From assembly GCF_048771995.1 (NCBI RefSeq), contig NC_133027.1, positions 7,560,001 to 7,624,000 on the forward strand: DNA of 64,000 nucleotides, in the 5' to 3' direction. The position numbers were made by a program, and so were the translations under genes. Position 1 is the first letter of the stretch. Every line of letters begins with the position of its first letter. The notes under the pieces are model-generated. The model saw only the letters and a program-made list of their open reading frames with translations. It searched no databases and was not told the origin of the DNA. This document shows, piece after piece, positions 24,401 through 39,400 of the stretch. This DNA comes from Taeniopygia guttata. Taxonomy: Eukaryota > Chordata > Aves > Passeriformes > Estrildidae.

Positions 24401-27400
24401 CTCATTGTCAAACAAAATGAGCACAAGAATTTATTTTTTTTCTCAGAGGATTTGCTTACCGAAATCCCACATGCTGCACACTTCTTGCCAAATCTCTGCA
24501 GAAACTTCTGCCAGAAGGGAACACTCACGGCTGCTGACACCTACAAGGGACAAAAACCTGTATCTGTACTGTGCTTACTTCCACTGTCTTCTTCAGCTGT
24601 AGAGCTCACAGACATCTTTTCGTCTAGTACATAAAAGCCTGAAAGGAAGGTGAACATGCAGATTCTTGTTTCTTCTCATCTTTTGAGTGACCTTCTAAAA
24701 TTCGTTGTTAAGCTATCCACAGAGGATTTTCCACAGTCAAATCTTAGAAGACGGTGTCTTAAAATTTCCTTTTCTAATGCGAGCCATAGCAGTCAAAGCT
24801 GTGCTCAGTCATTAAAGTTCAAACATACTGGAAACAGCCACACTTTGTGCTAATTCCTTTTGCCACACTGCCTGAACCTGACAAATGATGAATGAATTTA
24901 GCTCTACCCTATGATACAGGAAGAAAGCTGAAGTGCAAGATAAATCTAGCCTAAGATATACTTAAGAGTACATTCCATTCTGCATGTCCCTTCTTAGGAG
25001 CAATCTGTAAGAGAAACAGTTGCGTGCAGTCGACATTACTGTTTCAGACACCGAACTACTCACCCATGGCAGCAACATCCACAAGCAATGTACTACCTGT
25101 GCACTGAAGAATTGCTACTAATGGCACCCTCACACTTGACCTTTATTTAAATGTCATCTAATTGTTAGTTATATTTTGGTCTTTACTCACTTTACCTCTG
25201 CTGTTTCTTGTCTCTCTTCTTGGTGACCATCACTTGCAGAGCCTTAAGATACCCAGCACTCCTCTTTTGCTCTCCAACATCTTGGTTTTAATGGTTTTGG
25301 AAAAGGTATGTCTTATAATGTGGGAAAGGGTAAGTAACACCTAAGCAAGCAGACTTCTACCTCCTCATGTTAAGAAAAAAATTCTCTAAAATGATCTTTT
25401 TATCACACTGCCAATTGCTTTAGAGAGGAATCTTCATATTTCTGGATATTTAAAATATTTATCCTAGCAAGCTGCCTAGCCCAGAGGAGTTGTGTGTATG
25501 AATATGCAAATTGAAGTTGTTTAATTTTAAGCACATAAGACTGGGGAAAGGGACAAAGGAGGTAAAATTCCAGACCTCCTTTCTCAAAGAAGCTTCTGCC
25601 TTTTATAGAAGCTGTGGCTTACAGGTAAAAACAACAAGGAATTAATTAAAAGCTCCAAACTACTATTTTTTAGAACTGCAGTAGGGAACACCAGCTTTAT
25701 TTCAAACAGACAATGCAAAAGATAGTGTAGCTTCCTAACAGCTTTGCTGAGACACAAAACTCTTCCTGTATTCTGTAATTTTGTGCCAAAGCCCAGCAAG
25801 AACCAGGTAATATTTGGGAGAGAAGTGCAACTCACCAAGATGGTCACCACCAAATACTGGAAGTGATTGCGGAGGCCAGCAGCATGAGTGCAGAACAGGA
25901 CAAAGTTTCCCTGCTCCAGCTGTGGAATTTTAGACATTTGGTGATCACCAAACGGCAATGGAAAAATTTAAAAAGACAAAAATTGCATTATACTCCATAT
26001 TAGTTAAATATAGTCGGTGACTGATTTGTTAAATGTAGGGTTTGGGAGTCTCATTCTTCCCTTGTTTGCAACAAAAAGAAGCAATAACTGTCCCATTATC
26101 ATTGGAATAACATGCCAGTAATGCCGGGACAAGCAACAGGTAAGCCACACCTAACAGAGCATAAAATTGACCAAAACAGAAATGGCCCTATGAAAGGATT
26201 CTGTCTCGAGACTTTATTCCCTATGTCTCAATTGCCTTGTGTTGTCTCAGCTGCAGGCTACTGCAAGAAACTGCCCTTTCTCTTCCTCAGCAAGGCCATA
26301 AATCTTTCCACAGAAGCTCTGACTCCAAAACAAGTAATGTTTCAGCTGTAATAACACTCCTGCCAACTTCCTGCAGTAAAGCAGCTGGTTTTGTATGCAC
26401 CCTCAGCTATAGAGTGTAGCTTTGGGTCAGATATCTCCTTACAACTGAATCCTCATCAGATGGGAGGATCTAACTGCACTGTGTTATATGACAGGTGAGG
26501 CCACTGCCACCATCATGCTTCTGCAGAACTCAGGGGGATTCTGAACACCAGAATATGATGGAGGTCCAGCTCCAGCAATTCTGCAGAAGCAGAGTGACAG
26601 AGGAGGATTTAATACTCATGCCACAGCAGCATGGATAAATTCTTGCTCCTTTTTGTGCTTTTATATTATAGGTGGCAAATCACCTGTATACAAATTAGGA
26701 TATCCAAAAAGTTGTATCCTGTCTCTATTGTTACAAAACCCTTCCCTGGTTGTGTCCCTGTTTATGCTGCCCTAATTTTAGACATAGGATATCACACTCT
26801 GGAATTACAGCTGATGCATCTTTACCTGCCCATTCCTTTTGCTGAGCAGTGAGTGATCCACTCTCTAAATTCCACAAAATCAGTGTCTGTCCCTCAAATA
26901 ACAGCAGCAAGGGTTGCTCATGCTGGCTCAACTGCAGTAACAGAGCTTCCAGCTTCTGCCTCCCCTCACACCTTCCCTTCAGTCTGCACAAACAGCAGAG
27001 CAGAGAGATATGGACTGAGCTGATCTTTTCCTCTCTGGGTGCTGTCAGCAAGTAGTTGGCTGCCAGCAACCAGATGTGCTCTGTATCCCTGCTGACTGAA
27101 TGATGCTGGAAGGATGTGGACAATAAGAGACCTTTCATCTTTCATCTTCTCCCTGTCTCTGCAGTTGCCCACAGTACTTGCAGATCCCAGACACGAGCAG
27201 AAATAACTTCTGTTATTGTATCTCACCCTTGGGTATTCCAGTAAGGACTAGCAGATGCTATGCCCAAATTCAGGCCAACAAAAAAATTCAGTGCTCCTTT
27301 GGCAAACAAACTTTTAAGCAGTCCTTCCAAGGAACTTAATAATTCACCAAGACTCCTGGTGAGCACAGAACTGCTCTCTTACATGTCATATTCTTGCCTT

Positions 27401-30400
27401 CTGTCCTGATACTCCCTTGATCAATGGTTCACGTGATTAAGAGTCTCTTGGCAAAAATGTGATAATTATTTGCTTTTCAAAATAAAGCAAACTTCAACTG
27501 ATATGTACAAGTTCAGAGTAAAATAATACATTTACTGAATTGAACATGTCCTAAAAGTCAGGCTTAAAAGCCTGCTGTACTTACGGGGAGTGAGGGTTTC
27601 TTACTGAGTGGCTTTTCTACAGCTCCTCTCTATGGGAGGGTGCACAACATCTTTTCGTGAGAGCCACATCCAATTGCAGGTCCTCATTTCAAAATGAGCT
27701 CTACCTAACTCTGACACAGGTGAGGCCTCCTGCCTCTGAATGTCTTCTTACTCTGACCTAATGCCTTCCATCACAAAAAACTCCACAAGACCCAGTTCAG
27801 CCACTATCTGAGAGCAGTTGCCTACGCAAAAGAGAGGGGCAACAGTTTAAACAGGGCACACAGAGAGAGGAACAGACAGAAGAGAAAAAGCATTCTCTAA
27901 GCAACTGAAACCACAGGAGACTGTGGATGGATAACACAGAATGACCCAGTTGGGTCACTAGGACTAGTTCTTCACCTTTTATGGGAAAAAAACAAAAAAA
28001 GAACAGAAAAGAAAAAAGTCTTTAAATGGTCAGGACTTTGGCTATGCTTCTCCTTTGTAAGAACCATCTCCAGCCACACAGGACCCCAGGCACCAAAAGA
28101 GGACTCTGGTTCCCTACTGATTTACAGGGGAAGGCAACACCCCCTAGATCACCCCTCCAGTCACCAGCCAAAGGTTATTTGCATTTCAGACTCTCCCATG
28201 CTGGGAGTGGAATGAGGCCAACACACAGACTGAGAGGGTCTGAAGTTACCTGAACTGCTGTCGAGATGAGAAGAAACGAAGCTGTAAGCTTCACATATGG
28301 ACCATGCTTCATGGTGAGTGCAAGCCCCTTACAAAAAGGAATTGCTCTGTCTGAATTTAAGGCATAAGGATCTAAGAGAAGCAGAATATATACAATAAAA
28401 ATCTTTTGAATAAAGGAATGTGAAATAACTATTATTAAATCGAGGCATATTTAAATACAACTTACCATCCCTTTCCTTTACTCCAAGAAAAAGAACGATG
28501 ATTCCAAGAAGATACACACCTGCTATGACCCCTGCTGCAATCATGTAAACTTTTGCCTTTCAAAAGGAAAAAAAAACATTTGAAATTTTGACAGAACAGC
28601 AAGTCATTATGAAAATTTCAGTCCCTTTTTGGTAAGACACCTGCAAATGAAGAAATACCTATCTTCATACAGCCAAATCCATCTGCTACCTCTCTGAAAA
28701 ATACTCCCTTCTGCAATTCATTTATAAACCACACCTGCCTTAGGATAAATTCAGGTCATATAAGTATATACTTCTTGAAGGAAAAAAAAAAGCAGTGAAC
28801 AAAAGGGTTACTGTGTTGGCAACCTGAATGTTTTAAAAATTTGCTTATATTGAGACTAACTACAGACATACACAGTCACCTAATCAAAACCATGCATCAT
28901 CCACGGAGACATTCTAATTTTCAATAAATCCAGTTGATCTGGCTACACAGACTGCAATCTGGAATTTCATGGTGTATGGGAGAGTTCTCAGTACTAATGT
29001 AAACATAGTTACTACAGTTTCTGCATTTATACATAATTATAATAATGGCACATGATGATAATAATGAATTTTAGAAATCATATTTACATGCCAATGTTTT
29101 GAGATTATGGTACCTTGCATGCTGGTTTTCCCAGTTATTTAGTGAAATATCCAAGCAAATTCAGAAGCCTTTGCTTTCTTTTAGCCAGGGGAGCAAACCC
29201 TCCAAGGATACCTCCCACACCACCAGATCACATTTACTGTTTCTGACTCTGATTACACTGACTTTGGATTAAAGCTTTAAAAAATATTTTTATTTAGTAT
29301 GATATAATAATTTACCTTATACTGTGTTATCAAAGATAGCTTATAGAGCTTTATGAAACAATGATTACTTGATAGGAAAACTGAATTCCAAATTAATTGG
29401 TTATATATTGTAGATGAAACTATTATAAGTCTAAGAAGTGCTGGTAAAAAAAATTAAATTACAAGAATGTGCTTCAAAATATAAAGACAATTAATATCGG
29501 TGCAAATGCATTCAGATGAACCATGTAAGAATAGAAAATTTTCAAGAAACATCTTTTGTTAAGTTGTTTACATTTCAGAAAATAATATGGTGAGATAAAG
29601 GAATGCCAGACTATTCTTTATATCAGATAAATGTTTGGGATTTTTTAATATCAGAGCTATAAATTAAGTCACAGAGTACTTTCACACTGTTGGCTATGGC
29701 TTGCACTGAACTCAGAGTGCTGTAGTAGAGATATCTGAATTCACTTAAACAAGGCAATTTCAGCCTGAAATGTAGCCGAGCCAGGAGAGAAAGTGATGAA
29801 AAAAAAAAGGATAGTAACAGGACTCCTTTATGAATTTTATATTTTTTTAATGTATTTATTAATTTGTTTGAAGTATTTGAATTAAATGTTGTGTTTCATA
29901 GGCCATCATTAAATGTAATTTGAGCTTAGACAATCAAGGATACTCATGGTAGGTCAAATAAGATTCTCTAACCCTGAGCAAAACTCAGTAGCCCATCTAC
30001 AACTCTATCAAGATCCATGTTTGGTTTCCAGTAATAAAGATCCATTCATAAGCTTATAGTAACAACTTCAGGAGAGCTTTAAAATTACCATTTCTTCCCC
30101 TTCTTTTTTTTCAATAAGAAGCAAAATAATACCAGTTGTTCACTAAGTGCTTTTGAAAACCTGTGCTCTTGAGCAGCTAAGAATTAGTCCTTGTGACAAA
30201 AAAGAGTCAGGCTCATACTCCTGAAGGGCACTAAAAGAAAGTCAAGATTTGCCCTCTTCTAAATATTTCCTGATGGAGGTACTTCACGTTCAATTAATCT
30301 AGTCTTGCCTCTACTTGTAACTTAATGTCCATCAGCCATACAACCAAAATTCAAGATCCATCAAGATCCAAGTCAAGATCTCCTCTTTATTTTGCAATTA

Positions 30401-33400
30401 ATTAGGTGCATATTCTGCTGTGTGTGGAGTGAAGAAAGGGCAGGTTTCCAGTCACACTGTAACTTCTTCAGATCTGAAAAATGTTTGTGTCTAACAGCTT
30501 TCCCATCATTTCCCAGTCTTAGTATCTAGTTTAATTAAAGATAATGCCTCTACCTACAAAGTCTGGCTACTTTAGACTATGGATTTTTGCAAGTTTTTTA
30601 AAATAAAAAACTACTTTCAACCCATTGTGAGTTTCTTTCTCCATCTCCCTCCTACCTCAAAAAGGACAGGAAAGCACATATGGTTAAACATTAAGGAAAT
30701 AAATCAAGATTGTATATTTTTTTCCCCTTGAAAGCCATTTCAGAGGTTTCAAAATAGAAATTGGGGATTTTAGTCTGAAGCAGGTTCAGACAGGGAAACA
30801 GCTGTGCAATGAAATTCAGCTTGCTCCATGACTTTTCAAAGTACTCATCTTGACAATTCACAGAGGTGTAATAAACACAGAAGTGTTCTACACCCAACCA
30901 TTGTCCCAGGAGCTAAAAAGGAAGGCAGGATGATGTTCTGTGTCTCATTAAATCACACACTACATGTTACCAAACAAACATCTTCAAAAACATGCTATTC
31001 AGCCACAAAATGGCATGGCCACTTAGAGAAGCAGCCCGGCTGTCCTCAGACTGTTGCCCAAATCAGCTTTATGAGAAGCTTGTGCCAAAAAAAACCAAGG
31101 ATCAGGTGGCACAGAGGCAAAGAATAGTGTCTGAGAATGGGGGGAGACAAGGCTTTTATCCCTTCCTGGACCACCAGTGCTGATGCCTGAGTATGCAAAT
31201 CCAAAAGATAGATAAAAACATACCTTAGCTTGTGGTTTTACTGCTGCTGAAGCATGATAATAGGAGCTACTCCACTGCAGAGTAGTGGAAGAGCACAAAT
31301 ATGTACTTCCTCATTTGCATCAAGCATTTGAGATTAGATTCAGGTCAAGGAATCTTCTTCATGGGATATTTTATATACTGGTTGGGACTTGCACTGACAG
31401 AGCAGCAGATGAAAGTATAAAAAGAAAGGATGAATCCAGCAGTTGGTAAATTGGAACCAACAATCTGCTGATTTCACAAGTGACATAGGGAAAAAAACCA
31501 CTACACAATGTAATTGTTTAATTCAAGGCCTGTTTCAAGACCACTGCAAACAATGGAAGACTATCAAATTGTGTTAACTGAGGTTTGGATCAGGTTTTAG
31601 GTTTTCCTCCCAGATACAAAACCTTCTTTGTTTCTCAAAAAATATAAAACTCAAGTACGAGGAGATTAAATTATTTGTGCAAAATTACAGGAAAAGCCTG
31701 TCATGGAAAATTAAATAAACAAGCATGGATCCCCAGGTTCATTCCACATGTTAACCACTGAGATCTGCCTCCAGTAATGGGGTGTTACCAACCATTTACT
31801 TTCAGCAGTGCTTTGTGACTTCACAAAAATACAGATTCCAAACGGGACTTAGAATTTGGTTCACAAAATTGCCATTATGTGTAGAGGAGATCTCCAGTGG
31901 TAACTCCTTTGGAAATCAGTGGTGCTGAACCGAAAGATCCTGCTGTAGCCACCCTTTTTTCATGGAAGCTGAGAATGCTTTGGGTTGTGTGGGACATTCA
32001 AAGATCATCTCATTTCAACTCTCTACCATGGGCAAGGACATCTTCCACTGGACCAGGCTGCTCTGAGCCCCATTGTAAAAAAAAAAAAAAAAAAAAAAAA
32101 AATCCTTCTTGTCCTGTCCTGTCAAAAACCCTGGTTAAAAGTTTCTTCCATCATTCTTAAAAAAACCCACTTTTTGTACTGAAAGACTGCAATAAGTTCT
32201 CCCTGGAATTTTCTCTCCTCCGGGCTGAACAAATCCAACTCTCTCAGCCTGTATTCACAGGAGAAGTCCTCCAACCTTCTGACCATTTTTATGACCTCCC
32301 TCTGGCTCTGCTCTAATAGGTCCATGTCTTTCTCGTGCTGGGGACCCCAGAACTGGTTGGAGTATTTCTGTAGGGGTAAAATGTGCTTTTCTTACTACAC
32401 TTCTATAAACTGTAAATCAGCCCCTTGAGAAAAGAAAGGGTGGCCATGTCCCTCCCAGCTGCTTTATGGGTTTGGCACCTCCTGCAAAGCTCCTCAAAGA
32501 AATTCTGGCATCACACTGAGGAGGGGTTGCAAGGACAACAAAGATGGAAAGTATTGTCTGTGAAAGGTCACTGCCTCAGCTCCAGCATCACTGATTCCAA
32601 GGAAGTCGTGTTCACGCTCATCCAGCTGGATATGATCTGGTATTAGAGAAACTTCCCCACCCTTCTCCATAGGATATTTTAGTGTGTTCCCACAGACACT
32701 TACTTGATGAGACAGGGGGTCTGAGGGGTCTGGAATGCTGGGAGTGTCATGCCAGGAGTCAGTGGTGTTTACTGAGGGATTCACAGTACAGTGGGGAGAG
32801 ACGTGAGCGCTGGCCACAATCTGCCCCTGAAGTGCAGCTCCAATCAAGGTCCCAAGCATTTCCACGGTCATTCCTAAAGAATGGAAGCACAAATGTGCAT
32901 TGAGGATTAGAATCGTGCTCATCTGTCTCACTGACGAGAAATGTTATCAAACCATTTCCTCTCACAGGAATGAGCAAGAACAGAAGAACTGAAAGGTCAG
33001 TAATAGAACAGTTTCAAGGAAAGAGAGTTTTGTCACTTATTTTCTCATCAGCTTTGAGAAGAAGCATCCATGAAAGAGCCTTTTCTATACAAGCTGCATA
33101 AGAGATGTGAATGCTGAGATTAGAAGCCACAAAGGGATAATGTGGAGACCTTTCATCTTGAGGACCAGAGTAGTACTACTTTTTAAATGCCATTTTTTCC
33201 AAAGTAGGACTTGGAGTCATGACGACAGACTGTTCATCTCAAACTCAACAGCAACTTGTGAAACACTTATCTAGTCAGACTTATGAGTCCTCCAACTGTA
33301 AAATAAAGTGATACTTGCCTCAGGTCTATGGAAATAGTACAGCCACAAAGCCCTTTGAAACAACGGGTGTTTTTCTCAATTGCCTAAGGCCAGAGTCAGG

Positions 33401-36400
33401 CAGAACTATCTACCTCAGCCTCAGAGAACAATTCAGATCATTAATTCTCACCAAAAGAATGGGATCATCTGAAAAAAAAGCCAACCAAAGCCTCCACTTA
33501 GGAAAACAAAAATCTAACCATGGGTATCATCTCATGAAATTGATCAACAACCCAACCAGGTGTTGCAGCTCTGTTAAGGCAAATGGTGAGAAATCTGGGT
33601 TCTAGACCCTCCTTACCCTGAGGGATTTCAAGCCTACTGTGCCTGTTCCCCTGCAATATGGCCATATCCAGCTTCCCCATGTCCAGGAGATAAACTGAAT
33701 TCCTGTCCTAGCTCCAGGGACTTTTTACACATTTTGCATAAAGATACATTAGGGCTGAATGCATGAACAGATTAAGGATGGGGGAAAAGTCTTCTGATTT
33801 GTGAGAGAATGGACTTCTCATTGACCCAGACTTCAGGCTTTTTTTTTTTTTCTTTCTATTTTTTCTCTTTCAGTGGCTTTCAGGGTCATATGTTCCTTTC
33901 TGAGAAGCACCATGGAGAATTCTGAAGGGATGCTTCCACAGCAGGTTGTGTCCTGGTGGTTCTCATACTCCCTCTGGGAAGTGACAGCTGTTTCAAAAGC
34001 TCCTAGATTCATGTTTATTCAAGTCCCTGATGGATAACAGCCTTCCTAGGTGACCTCAGACACGTGACTTTTTGTGTGTCCCTGTAAAGGAATAAAAATA
34101 CTTCACCATCTAAAGGGAGGGCAACACACACAGACTGAGGGGTTCAGACAGTGCAGCAATGCAGGATGTGTGTAGCTATGTGAGATCCAGTAAGGAAAAG
34201 GGAAGAGAGGCTCCCTAGGAGACCTGAACCTTTTAAACCATTGCTACTTTGTTCCCAAAGTGAGAATGCTTTTGAGTGGAAAATTTGAGGTGCCATGTAA
34301 CATTAATTTAAGCCAATGGGAAATAAAAGGAGCCCCTTCCCCAAACTTCACATCCAATCTTACCAGCAATGCTGCAATTCAGTCCATGCACACAAAATCC
34401 TGGCAGATGGTGAAAATGTAACCCCAATATGGTCTGAAGTGTTTGGATATAAACTGATCTCAGTTGGGCATTGCAGAGCTTCCAAATTCAGTGCAAAGCA
34501 ATGCCCTCAAATCACACCTTTCATTCAAAACACCACCTACACATTCATAACCCTTGTCTAGGGCTCTACATCTGCATTTTATCAAGAACTTTTATAGAAT
34601 AAAACCCAGAAGCATCATTAGAGGCACCAGAAATACAACCACTGTGAAACTTTATTTTCTAAGTAGTAGCCAGAGCTGAGGAACAGGTATCCTTCTTGTG
34701 TGCTCAGAATTTACGATGTATTAATTTCCACATCAGCCAAGAAAGCTGATCTGCCAGCAGACTGTACCTTGAAGTGGGTTATATTTTGGCCAGAATGTAA
34801 ATAGGAGTTATGTTAAAGCAACTTTGCAATCCAGTATTTCTACCTTGCATTTATAACAACAGTAGAATCAAATTTATAATAAGCAGTTCTGCTTGTCTCC
34901 AGCAGAGGGTAATGGATCCTCTGGTCCCAACCTTATTTTTAAGAGCACACTTCACATTACACAGCTGTTTTTCTTTTACAGTTGAAGAAATGCCTGAACA
35001 ACTGACTGCATCCAAGACAGTCTATCAACAGGAAGAATTCTCTATGAAGCCCAAAGAGAGGCAGAAGTGTCTAAGTAAAACACTTACCAAAAAAGGAAAA
35101 GGTAAAGAAAAAGGTCCTCACATAAGCATAACCACTACAAGAAAACTTTGCTCCAAACAAATATTATACCAACATGCACAAAAATACCAACATTTGAAAA
35201 GTCAAAACTATGGTTCAGTCCACCACCTTAATTTGGCTTAGGAGAACAGCTGTACACTCAAAAGCTAAACCCTTTCTGAACAATAAATTGACACCATAAA
35301 TGTATGACACTTCTCAGCCACAGAGTTCAACAGCTTTTATGAGTACAAGTTTCACATGCCTGTGAAGGCCTGCATGGGACTAGCCGATCAGAAAGCACAT
35401 TTATTTGGATCACAGCCTCTGAAGACATAAAGCCAGACAATAGAAAACACTAGGTATATGGATTTAGTTAGAATTTAGGCCAGATGACTCAGAATACAGT
35501 CAGTGCTAAAGAATATAACACAACTGGAATCACCTGCTGTTTAGTCCTGTCCTGTGACTGCCAGTCCAGACTTTTTCTTAAAGATAGTTGATGGTAAAGC
35601 AAATTACAACAGTTCCACATCTCTGCAGAGGGATTGGGTTACTCAGGGGATGTCATAGCTAGAATTTTTGACATTAGATTTTTATTACTTCTTTCTGTTT
35701 CACTGTGCCTCTGTGGGTTTCAACATAATCAAGTATATTGAGGGTTAGAAGGACTAATGGAAGAGAAAAGGGATCTTGCCAGGAAGAGAAAACAGATGCA
35801 ACACAAAAACCTACAAGTTACTCTAAACCAACACTTTAAAGACAAGTTAAGACAAAGAGAAGTCTTTCATGTAAGATTTGACTTTTTTCTCTTTACCTTG
35901 CTTAATGCAGTTACACAGTAAAGAAGGCACAAGAACAGAGCTGAAGAGAGTAGGAGGGAAGAAACTGTTCTTGCATTCAATTTGTGATCTATACAGGAAA
36001 TCTTGAAAATATTTTCACTGTGCTTTTTTTGGTCTGATTGATTTGCTTCAAAGCTAAAATTTATTTGGTTTTGGTTGTTGAAGAGCCAGAGATATAGTCT
36101 AGAAAGTCTCATTCTTTTAACTAATACACTCAGAGTGCTAGCTATATTACAACAAGAGCTGCCTTTGAACTACCTGGTGTATGTCAGAATTAATTTAAAA
36201 ACACAGATGAAATGAAAAAAGATATTTCAGTTGGTGTGAACAGGCACACAAAGTTATTTTCCTTTTTGGTGAGGTTAACTGTCTTGTTTCTATGAGTTCT
36301 CAAATTTCCTTCAGAGAAAACAGGTTTGGGATTTGAATTTCATGTTGAATAACGTGAAACACATAAATCTAAGGAAATATGAACTAAAAAAAGAAGGCAA

Positions 36401-39400
36401 CAAAACAAAACAACAAACTCCAAATAAAACCAAAACAACAAACACCTCAAAATTACTTTCATCCTTTCTTTAATTGAATGTTTCTTGTTTTTTCCCCTAC
36501 AAATCACCTTGAAATTAAATCATTATTCCTTACCCTGACTTGGTTAGGAGTGATTTTTTTATTGTTTCCTCTGGCTAGCAATAAACCAAACAGAGTTTAT
36601 AGCTAAACAGACAGTTTGAGACAATTAAATATTAACGTCTCTTACTTAACTAGAAAAATGAAATTCCTTTGAAGACAAATTAGTTTTCATCACATATTAA
36701 AACATTATTCTAAAAGTCCAGTTTAGGGACACAAATCACTAGGAACCTCCTATAGATTAAAAAGGATTTTCAATAAAACTCAGCCCCAATCCCCAAGAGA
36801 GAGCCCAGATCACACTCACTATATGCTGTTGCAGAATCTCTGTCCTTCTGGTCCGTGCTGAGAAACATGGTGAGGGCAGAGTATGGTACTTGGAATAACT
36901 ATGGAAAGAAAGACCATAGGAAATGTCAGGGTAAAACTGCTGTATTCTTTTGCTATCCGGGAAAATGGTTTAATGGGACCTTGGAATTAATTAGAACATT
37001 CGTTCAGAACACTGAGAACCCCAATCTTTTTGCACAAAGACCTGCCTTTTCTTTCTGGTTTGTAAAGCATATAAAAGGAAAACAATAACTTTCAGAACAC
37101 AAATAATAAACAATAAAATACCCAGAGTGTTTACCTTGATGTTGTGCTTCTTCAGCTTCCTTGGGAAAACATCCTTCACAGAGAGACTGAAATAATTTTG
37201 ATTTCTTTGCACTAGGACACTATCATATTCCTAGCTTGAGCTAACTAACAGAAAGCAAAGCCACAAAAAAGAAATACTTTTCCACTTTATTCAAGCCAGA
37301 AGACTACACAAATACCTGAAATATTTCACATATCTGTCTAATCATGTAAATCCAGGAGATAAAAGTGAAAACTACTCTGTCTTTCAGCACCACTGTGCTA
37401 CACACTCCTTGAGTTAAGCGTAAGTTAAAACCATTGCAAAGTGAAACTGGGACATGAACCTGCTTGAATAACCAAGTTCTCTGTGGTGTTCCCACCACCC
37501 CAGAGATCTGTAGCCAAACTAACTCTTACACTCTGCATCCCACAAAGTTTGTACAAAATGCATTTCTATTCACCTCCATCAAAAATGGCACATGTGCACA
37601 TTTTCAAAACTCTTCCATGGAAACCCTGTGTTTCCCTTTCAAAAGAAAGATGAAAGAAATTATTTTAAACCATAATGGATGTCTTCTGAACCATCTTTCT
37701 ACTGGGGAAACAAAGGACTTAAGGAAATATTCAAAATTAATATAGGAATACAGAATTCCTCATATGCTCCTGAGAAGAAAAGTTATGAGAAGTTGGATGT
37801 CTAACTGGAATTAGGAATCTGAACATCTATACAAGAATGAGTTGAGGAAACTGGAGGCAACCTGGATGAATTAGCAGGTCATTTACCATAAAAAACATTG
37901 GCAGAAACCATCAACCAGCAGAGTTTGATAAAAGGGCATATGCCTGGCCCTTAAACTCACTAGAAGTTGAAGTAAGATGTGAAAACAAGTTTACTAAATA
38001 TGAATGCTCTAATATAGACAGACAACAAGCAAGTTCCTGCTGAGAACATCATGGCCTGTAATCTACTTACCGTGGTCAGTGCTTGGAAAAGGCAGTGGAA
38101 AGTCAGATACCAAGCAACTCTTCCTGAGACAAACGGAGGCAGGTACCACATTAAAAAATAGGAGACCATGGTGAAGGGCGTACATGCCAGCACCCTGAGA
38201 AGAAAATTAACAATCTTAAAATCAACACATCAATAATCTTAAAATAATGATAGCAAAGTGCATTACATTTTCCTGCTAATAATCAATATAACACAATTCA
38301 TTTAATATGCAGTTTTTCTAACTGCAGTAATGTATGCTTTTAAATATCAAAAGTTAGTGTGCATTAAATACACAGATTATATAAAATATATTAATATTAA
38401 ATATATAAATACACTGATTAATCCCTTCATAAATCAGAAAAGTCCTCTGCAAATCAGAAAGAAAAGAGCTACGCTTCAATTAATATCCCACTCAGAAGAG
38501 ACATAATTTCCTTTCATATGTACTGTAACAGCACACCTATGTCACCATTCCTTGGCACATGTCTCAGATTACACATTTATTAGAAAGAACTACTAAAATA
38601 CTAAGATCTGTCATCATGTCTTTGCATACTCCAGAAATTTTTATATGAGTTTACTTATTATTGATATTCCCCCTTCTAATTTTAGTGCCTTTGGTTTTCC
38701 TCTGAACTTAGTGTCTTCACTGCTCTTCAAGCAATGGCAAATATGTTGATAGACTTAAAAACACTCAAAAAAGCAAAAGAGACAATGGACAGCCCGTTGT
38801 GAAAGCTCCTACACTCTGTGTCTAGTTGGGTATATGATAATTTCCTCCATTTAATTCCTAATTGCTTCAAACACAAAAGGATCATCTTCAGAGAGGAAGG
38901 TGGCTTAAAAAAAAGAACCACAAAAACTTGTATTCCAGATATTGCCATTAACCAGCAATTAATGACATTAGTCTGAAACCTATTTCAAGTAAATAGCATT
39001 TGTCAAACTCCATGATACAGAATTGGTCAGATGCTATTATTTCCTAAAAGTCTGAGCTGCAGCATCAGGCCTGTCCTGTATTCTTGTAAATCAGGCACTG
39101 AACAATGTATTCAGATGACCAAGATCCTAACAAAAAATTTCCCAACACATAAAAGAGAAAACAGATTAATCCCTTCACAACAGCACTACTGACATTGGGG
39201 GTCAGCTGATTATTTTGCAATCGTGAACTGAAAACCTGGAATACAAAAGAGTAATGTGGGTAAATAGTTTAGTAAAACAATGGCTTTCCCACACTGCTCT
39301 TTGGGATGGACAGCATCACTGGGAGCTGAACATTTACCAGGAAAGTGCCAGGTTCTGATATTCTCTGTCCCTCCAGTCCTCAGCGCACAGTTCACCCACA

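Larger units (their letters stand above)
28557..32703 (-). other. MFSD2B: MFSD2B intron 6
   Basis: A 4.1-kb, very AT-rich intron. It contains a CR1 copy interrupted by an A26 run at 31965-32375. The stretch 28557-31964 shows no recognisable gene or repeat. Confidence 0.85.

Noticed and set aside
27940-27970. CR1-like tail (ACACAGAATGACC)
   Set aside because: Too short and without flanking CR1 sequence to support a call.
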